Origin: Rhynchopus sp. YZ270_cl-10
Lineage: Eukaryota; Euglenozoa; Diplonemea; Diplonemida; Diplonemidae
Assembly: GCA_964035575.1 (NCBI GenBank)
Contig: OZ037858.1
Location: 372,001-436,000, forward strand
Direction of reading: 5' to 3'
Length of the DNA: 64,000 nucleotides
Shown here piece after piece: positions 11,525-21,880 of this stretch. Below the pieces are notes generated by a model. The model did no database searches and was not told where the DNA came from. It saw only the letters and a list, made by a program, of their open reading frames with translations. The position numbers were made by a program, and so were the translations under genes. Within the stretch, counting starts at the first letter, position 1. Each line of letters begins with the position of its first letter.

Positions 11525-13895
11525 TCATTCCTCAGATGAATCTGAATCTGAGTCACTTCCACTGTCGTCTGTGTCGCTGTCACTGTCGGTCTCTTCACTG
11601 CTGTCACGCAGCATCGAGAGCACCACGGAGCACGACGCCAGGATCTGGTCCTCCTGAGGGTCGCTGTTGCCTGCCTGGCGCTGTGCAATCACGGAATCCT
11701 CCCAGCCAAAGATGGTGTCTTCAGATAGCAGTTCTTTGTCGTACAGTGCGTGGACGAAGTCGTTCACCTTCGCGCAGACTGGGGGTGACGTCTTTGCGTA
11801 CATGATCAGCGTGCGGAGGAACTGTATAGTGTTGTATTAAATTGACAATGCTTGGGTGGAAGGGTGGTGAGTGTAGAGATTGACATACCTCCTCCTCCAC
11901 AGCCTCGGTATGCGAACGCTTGATCACCGGCTCCCACAGCTTCAGAATCTTTGAGAACTCCTTCCTCACACACTTCTCCGTCCCGCTTGTGTTCTCATCG
12001 GCGCTCTGCAGAAGGCCAACAAGAAGGGCGCAACAGTAGTCCAGCACGCTTGCGTTGTAGCTGAACTTCGCGTTGTTCACCTCCACCGCCACGCTGTCAA
12101 GGTCAAGGCCTTCGGAGACGGCACGTCTTATCTGAGGGGGTGTAGGGATGGGAAGTGGGTAGAGGGTGGGGTGAGGGTGGCATACGATTTCAGTGACTTC
12201 GTTGAGGAAGTGCTCGTCGTTGGTGAGGGGCTTGTCAGGGTCGGCAACGTCGTCGACAGAGATGTAGAAGACAGACGCAGCACTGCTCAGGTTTGGCTCG
12301 TACGGCAGACTCAGCCCGTGTTCGTCGAGGTCGAGTTCGGGGGCCATCGAGAAGGCACGGCCCACACCACCGGACCCGACAATGTCCTCCTCGCTTGCGT
12401 CAATGTACTGTATTTCGCTGCTGATTGCCTCGCCAAGATCGTCCAGCTCAGGCTCCTTCACCTTTGTGATGCGCTGCCCAGAGGCAATCTCCGTCCCGTC
12501 TGCAATCGACACTCCAAACGAAATCACACTCCCAGGGGCAAGCTTGCAGTTGTTCCCCACAACAGCCCCCTTGCACACCACAGCGCCCTCAAGTGTGCAG
12601 TTGTTCCCAATCACAGCACCCTCCCACACCTGGCACCCCGACACTGTTGTGTTCTTCCCCACCTTCACCCCGCTCCCAAGTGTCGAGTGCACAAGCAGTG
12701 AGTGCTCACCCACCACCACGTTCGGCCCCACCACAACCGTCCGCCCAGTCTTGCATGTGTGCGACAGACTGCTGCTTCTGTCCACAAACACAGACCGCTG
12801 TCTGCAGTCAAGTGTGTGGTGCCGTGCTGTGAAGGGTGCGTCCACAAGGTACGGGTACGCCCACCCCTCAATCACAGCCTTCGTGATGTTGTGGTACTGC
12901 TCCAGTGTCCTCACACGACGCAGGAACTTCTGTGCCGGCACAAGCTCCGTCATGATCTTGTTCCCCAACAGCCCGTCGTTGATCACACTCTTCACGCAGT
13001 CACGCATCGTTGTGTAGTCGAACCCCTGCTCCTCAAACATCGACAGCAGCTGCAGCGAGCACACTGCCATCCCCGTCTCCGTCAGGTCGTTCCGGATCTG
13101 CAGTGTCGGGCACTCCGTCAGAAGCTCCAGGGACAGGTTCAGCGTGTCGCTGTTCTCCCCACGCCACCCAACGTACTGCAGCAGGTTGCTTGTGGTCGGG
13201 TCCACCACAGCCGTCACACGCTCCTCCCCAATCACACCCTGCATCTTCGCCTTCCGCACAACGTCCGTCGTCCCCACAACAGTGCTTGCAGGCGCGTCCT
13301 TGTCCTTCTCGCGCTCCGACGACGAGTCGTCCGCACCCTCCACACTCCGCCGTGCGTGTTCCAGCTGAATCGACTGTTTCATCGCTGCGTTCCGTGCTGT
13401 CACCGCCGCTGTCGTGTCCTCCTTCAGGAACATCGTCATCACCACAGCAGGGTCCACGTCACGGCGCTTGTTGTGCTGCTCCCACACCTCCCGCAGATTC
13501 GACACGTTCGATATCATGTCCCCCGCACACAGAATGAAGTCGGATCGCAGCACGTCCGCGCTCCCCAGCCGTCTTATCGCATCCCCAAGACTCTCACACC
13601 CAAGCGCAGGAAGCACCTCCACCTTCACATCCCCACGCTTCCCCCACACCTTGTCCACGTACGCCTTCACCATGTCGCTGTGTGCACAGCTCAGCACAAA
13701 GATCTCCTCCACCCCGTTCCCAATCAGGTGCTCCATTGTGTAGTCGATCAGCGGCACCCCTGCCACAGGCAGAAGGCAACGCGGCATCTCAATTGTCACA
13801 GGCTTGAAGTCATCGCTGAAGCTGTCCGCAATCACCACTGCCCCAAAGGCAGTGATTTTGTTTGTCTGCGATTGTAGTTGCGAACGGCCCGGCAT
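11525..13895 (-). CDS. EIF2B5: Translation initiation factor eIF2B subunit epsilon, copy 1 (3 exons)
   Basis: Exons 13895-12186, 12131-11889 and 11821-11525, all phase 0, encode 749 residues. Residues ~20-300 are a nucleotidyltransferase-like domain (FKPVTIEMPRCLLPVAGVPL). Residues ~375-480 are hexapeptide left-handed beta-helix repeats (VVGPNVVVGEHSLLVHSTLG; GAVIGNNCTLEGAVVCKGAV). Exons 2-3 form the HEAT-like W2 domain that carries eIF2B exchange activity, beginning AKFSYNASVLDYCC and ending in a Ser/Asp/Glu-rich tail (TDSDSDTDDSGSDSD). eIF2B epsilon is the catalytic subunit recycling eIF2-GDP to eIF2-GTP. Introns are 54 and 67 bp. ATG 13895 is chosen because upstream codons have no ATG in frame. 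Exon 1 is almost identical to copy 2 while exons 2-3 differ strongly. Confidence 0.95.
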
Positions 13896-13958
13896 TGTTG
13901 CGGCTTCCTTTGTTTCACCCACCTCCTGGTTCCGTGTGTTGTGTCATGGGTGGGGTGT
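12161..13958. repeat. Near-identical tract shared with eIF2B epsilon copy 2
   Basis: This 1.8-kb segment matches 22511-24308 with about a dozen substitutions and no visible indels (~99% identity). It begins inside intron 1 and ends about 60 bp upstream of the start codon. Outside both edges similarity drops abruptly. The pattern suggests recent gene conversion. Confidence 0.9.
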
Positions 13959-14277
13959 CACGGGAACAAAATAAAACAACTGCACACCTTTCATTTTTTA
14001 AATACCATTCTCGTTCAAAAAGAAACCTTAATAAAAGATCAACATGCTTCCTCCTCCTCCTCCTCCTCCTGTGCACATACATCTTTCAAAAAAAAACAGA
14101 AAAAAAAAAAAGGTTAAAATGGACCCGACTCCCTCTTCTGCTGAGCCACCCTTCAGACCCACCTAGACCCTCAGAGAAACAAACGAAGTAGCATCTTCGT
14201 CTACGTGGACAACCAAATCACACATGCTGTTCACAAGCACATTCCTTCCCCTCCATTCCCTCCTCCCCCTCCCCTCC

Positions 14278-14334
14278 ACAGCTGAGAATAAGCCTCGGGG
14301 ACCCAGGACCGGGTACCCGTCTTATCTCAGCTGT
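14278..14334 (-). other. Long near-perfect hairpin in spacer, possible structured RNA
   Basis: On the gene strand ACAGCTGAGA pairs with TCTCAGCTGT, then TAAG with CTTA, CGGG with CCCG and ACCC with GGGT around a GGTCCT loop. That makes roughly 22 pairs in 57 nt, interrupted only by small bulges. It lies about 165 nt past the stop of the upstream gene (14499) and 380 nt before the next start (13895). It is unlike the GCCTC-core hairpins and occurs once in the window. It could be a structured RNA or a DNA cruciform; no known RNA family is recognised. Confidence 0.5.
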
Positions 14335-14498
14335 GCTCCCTTCCCCCCACCGAAAAAAAAACCCCCCCCACATCTTTGAGAATTCCATCATTGGTGGTCA
14401 AACAAACCACTTTCTTTTCCCTCAGAATACGGTAGATAGCGCCCCGTTTTTATGAGATCTTCTGAGGGTAAAGAGCAGATGGCATCAAAAGATAATAC

Positions 14499-16551
14499 TC
14501 AGGCGGAAACCCCGAGACCAACCTTATCAGCAATGCACTCAGCAAGATCCGACCCTTGCATGCCGGTAGTATCAATCGAGAGAAGACCAGCAAACTTTTT
14601 GAGGGTAGCCACCGGGAGGTTGGCGTAGTCATTTCTCTGAGAAGGCATTCCATGTTGGATCAATGGGTCGTGCTTCAGGCTGCATGCCTGGATGTTTGCC
14701 TCATTGATCTCCTTATTCGACCCATCCCCACACAAGCACACCACAACCTTATCCGTCGACATCGACACAATCCTCGCAGTTGTCCCATTCAAGCCCTTCG
14801 AGCGCCCTGTCAGATCCCTCAATTTGATCAGATGACCAACATCGGGCTCTGAAAAAAAAGAAATTTTTTTTGGACTTTTTTGTGTGACATACTTGCGGGA
14901 TTCGAACCAAATTTGCGGGTCAAAAACTGCATCATCTCTGGACTGAATTCATCGATGGTTGGTTTTTTGCAGGAAACCTTGGTGATCGGTACGTTGACAT
15001 AGTTCACACCATCGAAGGTAACGCTGGCTGAGATCTGCTTTTTATCCAATTTCAATCCCGGAGCGGGCTGCGAAATGAGGTTGAGAAGCGCACAGTAGTA
15101 GGAGTTCTCTCTCGATATTTTAAGGAGAATCCCGTTTGCGTTCAACCCCAATTCGTGGGAGCGGACTGCACATTCATCCTTGAAGAAGGGAGTTAGCACT
15201 GAGATGATGGCGGTTCTTGGCTGCCACAGCTTCAACGCCTCCACATAAACCTGCTGTGTGTCCGGTGGTGGAGGAGACCCGATAGGCGATGGAGGCACGG
15301 TAGCAGGCGACACAAGAGGCGGATCTTCGGTGGGAGGAGGGATGGTCACTGTCAATGTCGTCTTCGATCGGTTCTTAGCCGCAGCAGAAGAAGCAGGCTT
15401 GGCTTTAACAGGAGGGGTCTGGTTGACAAACGTCACCCCCACCTCAGTGAGGAACCGGGTAACCGGTGCGACATCTGCCTCATTGATACCCAAAGACGCA
15501 TCCAAAGCAGCAAAGTCAAGAAAAAATCCAGACACATCCCTCAACAACACAGTCTGTAAGGAAGGATGATGATGCAACGTACGGTTCGAGCTTTTTCATA
15601 TTTTTTTTAAAAAAACCTGTAAGAAAAGGGAAAAGAAAGACGGTGAGATGAACCTAAAGTGAGAGAGAGAGATTCCTGGAAAGGATTCTTTTCTCTTTTT
15701 TTTTTGAGCATGGAGGATCACATACCTTCGATGGTCATGCGAAAACGACCCGGAAGGGAGAGGAAAAAAAAACCCACTGTAAAATGGATAAGATAGTTTG
15801 GGGTTTTTAGAAAAAAACCAAGGGAACATACCTAGAGGTCTTCTTTGTTCGGGAGCTTTGCTGTAAAAAAGAGGGGTTTTTTTTGACATACCTTGGTGAA
15901 ATGTTTCCAGTCGCCTCCGGTATTGTATTTGCATTTCCCCAGGCTGCCTTCGAAGTGGACCTGCTGACCACCGCTTTCGGTGAACGAAAACGACTGCACG
16001 CTGTATCTGTCAGGACGCGTCTTTTGTGATACAGTAGCGTCAGCTCTCTTGGGAGGAGGGGGTGGTTTTTCCTTTACCACATCCTTCTGTGGGGGAGCTG
16101 GCTTCGCCACCTTTCCGGGGGGAATGGGCTTTTCAGAAAACGCTGTCGGTGGGGGTGGACTCGGTTTGACAACAGGCGGCTGCGAGGGCGCTTTGACGGG
16201 TTGCTTGACAGGTACAGGTTGTCCTCCGTACTGTTGATATCCTGGGTAATACTGTGCATACCCGTAAGGGTTGTACATAACAGGCATTGGGTAGCCCTGT
16301 TGTGTCGCTGTAGCAGTCTGTGGTATTACAGGGGTCTGTGTAGGTGCGGATTCCTCCACTTTGAGCCGTTTTGCAGGGGAAGCGCCCGGTTCGGCCTTCC
16401 GTTTGCTCGGGATTTCCAGAACCTCGTCAACAAGGTTGCCTGCGCTCATCTCAAGAAGTGTCTTCTCCTCCGCCTCCAGTTGTTTCTTCAGGTTCAGCAC
16501 CTTCTCCATCTGCTCGCGTTCACGTTGCTGCTTTTTTAGTAACTCTTCCAT
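14499..16551 (-). CDS. Uncharacterised proline-rich protein with C-terminal KOW-like segment, 5 exons (tentative)
   Basis: Exons 16551-15892, 15860-15832, 15776-15726, 15590-14893 and 14848-14499 are phase-consistent and give 595 residues. The N-terminus is a short coiled coil (LLKKQQREREQMEKVLNLKK), followed by a basic patch and a Pro/Tyr/Gln-rich stretch. The C-terminal part has an SH3/KOW-like motif (LTGRSKGLNGTTARIVSM, then VVVCLCGDGSNKEINEANI). No family is recognised. Exons 2 and 3 are only 29 and 51 nt, the first intron is only 31 bp, and exon 3 translates a pyrimidine run into FFFPLPS. It may therefore be two genes, 15832-16551 and 14499-15590. The basic patch suggests a nuclear or RNA-related protein, which is weak inference. 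Confidence 0.55.
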
Positions 16552-16811
16552 TGTGAGAGAAAAAAAAAGGCCTGTCTAGGGAGGGGTTTTTTAGATTCGT
16601 ATACTTTTCAGTTCACATAATTGAAAGTATTTTGAGAGGGTCAACACATACACCCTTTTTGATTAAAGTGGAGATGTATTCAGTTCTTGTCTCCAGAGGG
16701 GGGGGTGTTGTTCTGCCAAATTGATTGAGTTCTTTGATTTTCAGTGGCACAGATTACCATAGACAGATATTAGATTGCCGGTCTTTTTTCACTGTGGTAT
16801 GTGTAAATAAA

Positions 16812-16864
16812 AGTTGGCTTGAAATACAAAGCCTTCTCATGATAGTGTGTACCTTGGTACAATG
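16812..16864 (+). repeat. Dispersed hairpin of the GAAATACA family
   Basis: Reads CTTGAAATACAAAGCC...GTGTACCTTGGTACA. It aligns with the copies at 8451 and 24855, including the CTTGGTA block. It is intergenic. Confidence 0.55.
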
Positions 16865-17052
16865 ACCGGGTGTACCGGGGGTGGACAGTACTACATTCCA
16901 TTTCGTGGTTTACATCTGATAAAAGGAAGGGGGAGGTGTGTGAGGTCAATTTGTATGCAGGTTATTGTGGTGTCACGAATAGTCGGGACGTTTGGGTAGA
17001 AGGGCATGAAGCAGGATTGAGAAAAACAAAAAAAAAAGAGCAAAGTTGAGTC

Positions 17053-17084
17053 GAGATGAACCCAGCCTCTCGTGTTTACCTTTG
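17053..17084 (+). repeat. Dispersed hairpin, CTAAGC/GCTTAG variant
   Basis: GAGATGAACCCAGCCTCTCG followed by TGTTTACC. This is a degenerate member of the family best seen at 18536, 27080 and 27620. Confidence 0.45.
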
Positions 17085-17431
17085 TGGCAAAAAAAAGGAG
17101 AGAAAATCGTAAAAAAAAATTGGGTCTCAGAAAAATTTGTGAAAAGATGAATTAAGTGACTTACAGTGCACAGCCAATCTTTACAAAAAGGGGGGAAACA
17201 TGAATGCAATATGCGCACAGATAAAAGGGAAAACGAACGCATCGTTTTTGGCAAAATTTTCATTTTCGAAGAGAAAAAAACAGTAAAAATGGTTGCATTT
17301 TTGGAAAGGCCAGGGACATCGCCATTTGGGTGGCCCATCTCATCTGACGAGAAGAATGCAGTTTTTTTTTTGTCGACAATCACCTGCTAGTACAGGATCT
17401 GTACTCAATGTTGCCCGTTTTTCCTTATTTT

Positions 17432-17728
17432 TCACTGGAAATAATCAATCTCTGAGGCTGCTGTCTTGCCTGTCTGTACTGCAGCGACGGTTGGGGTTGC
17501 TCCTCCAAGACCTTGAAAGATACGTGCGTGGATGAACTTGTCGCCACCCACGTCCACCTTTGCGAAATAGTTGGTTCCCGCCACCACCTGCGTCTTCACG
17601 CTGTGCGGGGTGAAGCTGCCGTACGTCTCCCCAGCAGACTTCTCCACCTCTGCCTTCAGGTCCTTCACCATCTTGGCCTCCTCAGCACTCAGCGGGCGCG
17701 CATCACTGGTTCCTCCACAGCGGGACAT
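17432..17728 (-). CDS. Stefin-type cystatin (cytosolic cysteine protease inhibitor)
   Basis: 98 residues, single exon, the usual stefin length. It begins MSRCGGTSDARPLS, matching the stefin N-terminal trunk with its conserved Gly. It contains the inhibitory loop QVVAGTNYFAKV at residues 47-58 and continues IHARIFQGLGG, the second hairpin region. There is no signal peptide, consistent with family I25 stefins A/B that inhibit papain-like proteases in the cytosol. The start codon lies 24 nt after a textbook pyrimidine-AG site. It lies between a proline-rich gene and a secreted-protein gene with no functional link. Confidence 0.95.
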   Translation of the reverse strand: MSRCGGTSDARPLSAEEAKMVKDLKAEVEKSAGETYGSFTPHSVKTQVVAGTNYFAKVDVGGDKFIHARIFQGLGGATPTVAAVQTGKTAASEIDYFQ

Positions 17729-17752
17729 AGTGCAAAAATGTGTCGGGGTATG

Positions 17753-17766
17753 CTGGAAAAAAAAAA
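17753..17766 (-). promoter_or_regulatory. Putative trans-splice acceptor of the cystatin gene
   Basis: The minus strand reads ten T residues followed by CCAG, and the ATG at 17728 follows after 24 nt with no intervening ATG. There is no upstream exon in reach, so this is best read as a spliced-leader acceptor. Confidence 0.6.
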
Positions 17767-17783
17767 TGAAGTAGATGAAAAAA

Positions 17784-17832
17784 GTGAAGCTGAAGGTACA
17801 ACTCAATGCCTCTAGGACAGGTATCGACACCC
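17784..17832 (+). repeat. Dispersed hairpin, AGTGCAAACGCC-type (degenerate)
   Basis: GTGAAGCTGAAGGTACAACT then ATGCCTCTAGGACAGG and GACAC. It is a diverged copy of the family seen at 207, 18321 and 24777, which share GCCTCTAGG and a terminal GACAC. Confidence 0.45.
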
Positions 17833-18320
17833 CCACGTAGTTATTGTATTAGGGCAATGGCGGAACACAAAAGGGTGGGGTCTCTGATCGATCTGTGCGG
17901 CGTATATATTTCCCCTAACACTCCATGTTTTTGGCCGCTCCAGCGTGTCAGTTGCAAAATAAAAAAGGGAGATTTTCTTTTGGTATATTTTGCTCGTCAG
18001 TTTTTTTTTTTTGGGGTGGTTTTCAACTTCCCTTTTACTGTATTGACGTTGTATTGCTGCCTTAAAGGCTGCATTCAATCACAGAAAACAAAGGTGGCAC
18101 AAAGACGGAATCATATCGAAAGAATCTCAATCAAAAAAATTGTTTTTGAAGGTACATCAATAGAAGATTCTTGTCTATGCCGTGAAGATGTATTTACTTT
18201 TTTTTTTTGTGCAGAAAGACAGTGCTAAAGGGCAGATTTCTTCTGATTTGCTAATTTGACAAAGAAAATGGTCAATGTGCAATGAAACACAAATGGGGGG
18301 GAAAACAGCGAACAAACAAA

Positions 18321-18364
18321 CACGAAGTAATCAAGTGCAAAACGCCTCTAGGGACGCAGGCACC
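18321..18364 (+). repeat. Dispersed hairpin, AGTGCAAACGCC-type
   Basis: AGTGCAAAACGCCTCTAGG then GACGCAGGCACC. The outer AGTGC/GCAC arms and inner CGCC/GGACG arms can pair. It is flanked by A-rich DNA in the 17.8-19.0 kb spacer, which otherwise holds only one more hairpin (18536). Confidence 0.6.
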
Positions 18365-18535
18365 GAAAAAAAATAACACAAAATAGTATGAATGTCTCAC
18401 GTACACACATGAAACAAACATCAAATTAAACTCAAAGCAAAAATAAAACACGAAAAATCATGTGACCCTACTAAAGAGAAAAGTAGGTGTTTTTGCTGGG
18501 TGTTGAATCCAAAAGAAAAGAGAAAAGTTTTTTTT

Positions 18536-18567
18536 AGATGACCAGCCTCTCGTGCTTAGTCATCTTG
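18536..18567 (+). repeat. Dispersed hairpin, CTAAGC/GCTTAG variant
   Basis: AGATGACCAGCCTCTCGTG then CTTAGTCATCTT. The arms AGATGAC and GTCATCT pair perfectly. It is flanked by poly-T and poly-A. Confidence 0.65.
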
Positions 18568-19031
18568 AAAAAAAAGGGGGGGAGAGAGAGGGAGGCTGAG
18601 CTGTGGCAAAATGCCAACCCTCGTAGCACACTATGCATGTTGACATTGTGTGGAGGTCTGTGTGTCTCCTTTTGTGCCACAGTGAAAATGATCGTAGGGA
18701 GGGGGAAAAGGCGCGCGCACACAACTGTCCATCACACCCAGCGCAATGGCGTCTGGGGATGAGGCACTTATCCATGACTCTCAGGCAAACGAATACCACT
18801 AATACTATTGCAATTTGACGGTAGGCCCACTATCAAACAAAGCGGTCATGTGCGCAGGCAAAAAATAAAAAAAATAAGAACAGAGTTGTGGCAAAAAAGG
18901 AGAAGGGTGGATAAAAAACTCTCATAGTCGGATAAAAAGGGGTGGGAAGGGGGTGCACATTATTGCGTTTGATCATGCAGACTAATGAATCTGCACAAAC
19001 AACAGCAGAGGGGAGGATGACCGAAGACGCA

Positions 19032-20093
19032 TCAGTCGAAACGCGACGTCATGACAAGCTTGATGTCGGTGATGGATCCAGTGGCAACACCACCGGGGTT
19101 GGTCACGATGATCTTCCAGGCGCCGTTGATGACGTCGTCTCCGCTGTGCGGCACCTGGATGGTGGTCGGGATCGACACGTACGACTTCACCTTGGCAAGC
19201 TCAGGTCCGTCGAACACAGTCACCTGGGTGCCGTTCGGGTCCTCAACAACAATCTTCACGCTCTCGCGGTTCTGCACGCTCCACGGGTTCACGGAGAGCA
19301 GAGCGTCGACGGGGACGGTGGCCTGGCCGTACACGGGCACAACAACGGTCGAGGTGGGGGTCGCGTCAGAGAGCCCAACGAAGTTGGCGCCCATCCAAGC
19401 AAAGTCGCACGTACCGGCCAGAGCGTTCATGGTGAGCCCCACGCAGACGAGCCCGGCGTTGCAGCTCTCGATGATCGTGCACGTCGCACCCATGCCCTCA
19501 GGGGCGGCCCTCACGACGCACAGACCCCATGGCACAACGTTGTCGGCGGGCTGTCCCATGCACATGTGGGTCGCGTCGCAGTCGTCGTTGGTGAAGCACG
19601 TTCCGGCGCGCAGCACGAAGTCGGTCAGCACCTGCACGTCGTGCGAGGACAGAGCGCTCTCCAGTGCAGTCACGGAGCAGATCGGGCGTGCACGGAACAC
19701 AGCCTCCGCCGCCGATGCGGACAGACCAGCCATGGTGACAAGCACGGGGTGCATCACGTTGTTAGCGGCGCTGACAATCTTCGCGTCAAGAACAGAGTGC
19801 GTGGCGGGGGGGCACACCTCGCTCACCTTCGACTTGAAGAGGTTCATCACGAACGTCGTCACACCGCTCACCGCTGCCAGCTCGTCGAGCGTGGCGTAGG
19901 TGCGTCCGTTCACAACGTTCGTGGCCTTGTAGTCGTACAGGTCGAAGGTGTAGTGCAGCGTCTCCCACGACGCCCTGTTGGCCGCCTCGAGGGTCGCAGT
20001 CTTCTCTGCGTCGGTGAAGGTCACACCCTCGACAGTTGTGTCCGCAGACACCACAGCGCTCGCAAGGAGCAGAACAAGAGCACGGGCCATCAT
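19032..20093 (-). CDS. Secreted protein with helix-hairpin-helix-like and P-domain-like regions
   Basis: 353 residues, single exon. MMARALVLLLASAVVSAD is a clear signal peptide. Two segments (YATLDELAAVSGVTTFVMN and ICSVTALESALSSHDVQVL) look like helix-hairpin-helix repeats of the ComEA type. A Cys-rich middle follows (CFTNDDCDATHMCMG, CTIIESCNAGLVC). The C-terminal ~110 residues resemble the proprotein-convertase P domain (ESVKIVVEDPNGTQV; INGAWKIIVTNPGGVATGSI). No protease catalytic motif is present and there is no membrane anchor. It is probably exported to the surface or a lysosome-like compartment; function unknown. Either of two consecutive ATGs could start it, 36 or 39 nt after an acceptor-like AG. 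Confidence 0.85.
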   Translation of the reverse strand: MMARALVLLLASAVVSADTTVEGVTFTDAEKTATLEAANRASWETLHYTFDLYDYKATNVVNGRTYATLDELAAVSGVTTFVMNLFKSKVSEVCPPATHSVLDAKIVSAANNVMHPVLVTMAGLSASAAEAVFRARPICSVTALESALSSHDVQVLTDFVLRAGTCFTNDDCDATHMCMGQPADNVVPWGLCVVRAAPEGMGATCTIIESCNAGLVCVGLTMNALAGTCDFAWMGANFVGLSDATPTSTVVVPVYGQATVPVDALLSVNPWSVQNRESVKIVVEDPNGTQVTVFDGPELAKVKSYVSIPTTIQVPHSGDDVINGAWKIIVTNPGGVATGSITDIKLVMTSRFD

Positions 20094-20129
20094 TGTGTTG
20101 GTTTTGTGTGATAAAGGGTATATGATATG

Positions 20130-20158
20130 CTGCGAAGGTGGTAGAGTGGTTTGGGTGG
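20130..20158 (-). promoter_or_regulatory. Putative trans-splice acceptor of the secreted-protein gene
   Basis: The minus strand reads CACTCTACCACCTTCGCAG 36 nt before the first ATG. It has a good pyrimidine tract and no competing upstream start. Confidence 0.5.
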
Positions 20159-20220
20159 TGCAGGGCAGAGGCGGGGATGCAAGAGGTAGATGACAGGCTT
20201 CAAACACCTCGATGCTATGA

Positions 20221-21265
20221 TGAAATGGATCTCCCCTCACCGGGAATACTACTTGGCGCACAAAAGACAGGCATCAAGCAGCTACTTAAGGTGTGGTGGT
20301 GTTGTGTGCATGTTGTGTCATTCGGAAGTTAGAAAATACGAATTGCCGGACACAATCTCAGTATTGCTGTAGCCTCAACACGCCATGTTGAACACGGCAG
20401 TGTTGATTGTTTCTTGCCGTTTTATCGAACTCTGGTTGCCACGAAAGGCGACAGAGCATTGCAAAACCGGCTCATCTATGTGCCGTGTGCGAAGAGAAGG
20501 GAAGTCAGATCTATACAATAAGATTTTGAAAGATATTCTCATAAAAATGAATCTCGACAGTATGCGGCTTATTGTTTTGTTATTGACATCATGTTACAAG
20601 ACTGACACAAGGTTGACAACGCACACCTCATGAGTGCAACGTTAACGGGAAATGGATCTCCCCTCACCGGGAATACTACTTGGCGCACAAAAGACAGGCA
20701 TCAAGCAGCTACTTAAGGTGTGGTGTGGTGTTGTGTGCATGTTGTGTCATTCGGAAGTTAGAAAATACGAACTTCAGGGACACAAGCTCAGTGGTGCTGT
20801 AGCCTCAATACACCATGTTGAACACGGCAGTGTTGATTGTTTCTTGCCGTTTTATCGAACTCTGGTTGCCACGAAAAGCGACAGAGCATTGCAAAACCGG
20901 CTCATCCGTGTGAAGACTCCCAAGCCAAGAAGGAGTGGAGTGCCTGTGGCGGTGTCTGGTGTCTGTATGGGGTCGGTGGCAAACCAACTCTCTCGCCTTG
21001 ATTGCTGCGGGAAACAGTGCTGCAACACATGTAAGTCAGATCTATACAATAAGATTTTGAAAGATATTCTCATAAAAATGAATCTCGACAGTATGCGGCT
21101 TATCGTTTTGTTATTGACATCATGTTCCAAGACTGACGCAAGGTTCACAACGCACACCTCATGAGTGCAACGTCAACGGGAAATGGATCTCCCCTCACCG
21201 GGAATACTACTTGGCGCACAAAAGACAGGCATCAAGCAGCTACTTAAGGTGTGGTGGTGTTGTGA
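20221..21265 (+). repeat. Tandem repeat array B, one partial and two full units
   Basis: A partial unit (20221-20410) is followed by units starting at about 20415 and 20845 (period 430). The last unit, nearest eIF2B epsilon copy 2, has the same ~110-bp extra segment as the last unit of array A. Unit order and position relative to eIF2B epsilon match array A, so array plus gene duplicated together. Confidence 0.9.
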
Positions 21266-21880
21266 GACATTGTGAGGTCAGAAATACAAACTCCAATCAA
21301 GAATAAAAAGCTGTTTTACCCCCCTCCTTTTTTTCCCTGAAACTTTGCAGGCATCAGATTGTCATTTGCATTTCATTTTTTCCCGTGCTTTTTTTATGTT
21401 TGTTTTCGTTGTTTGTGGGAGGGGGTTTTTTTTCGTGTGAAGTTTGCAGACATTACTGCAGAACCATTGCCGCACAGTCACTGCGCTGGGGATGAAGGAC
21501 GTTTTCACGATGAACACTCATTATGTACACCTGCAAAAGCGTGACCTAACTGTCCTCCACCCTCGCCATGTCTGGGACAATGTCTCGTATCGTTGGGTAA
21601 GGCTAGTAAAGGAAAGAGACAGAATAACTCAATTTGCCCATTCATTTACTTCTCAACATCTACGTCTTTCGTTGGTCGCAGCCATACAGGTGCAGCCCTG
21701 TGTAGTGCGTCCAAAGGGGGTAAACAAAAGGAAAAGACGTGAGCAATAAACGAACACAATTGATTTAGTTAACACTTCGTGTAAAAAAGAACAAAAAAAA
21801 AGAAAAAGAGAAAAAGGCCACCGCGTTTGTGGGGTACATTCTTACTATGAAATATGAGGAAAACGTTCGTTGAGTGGGAA
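21266..21880. other. Spacer between array B and eIF2B epsilon copy 2
   Basis: T-rich at the left and A-rich at the right; nothing recognisable. It does not align with the matching spacer at 10801-11524, unlike the flanking array and exon 1. Confidence 0.5.

Larger units (their letters stand above)
16552..17431. other. Spacer holding four dispersed short repeats
   Basis: Between the proline-rich gene and the cystatin gene no coding region is seen. It holds an AATTGAAAG...GAGAGGGTCAAC block at about 16604-16653 (second copy 32360-32408), a GAAATACA-family hairpin at about 16812-16864, a CTAAGC-type hairpin at about 17053-17084 and a GTCGACAATCACCTG block at about 17363-17411 (second copy near 28900). 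Confidence 0.6.
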
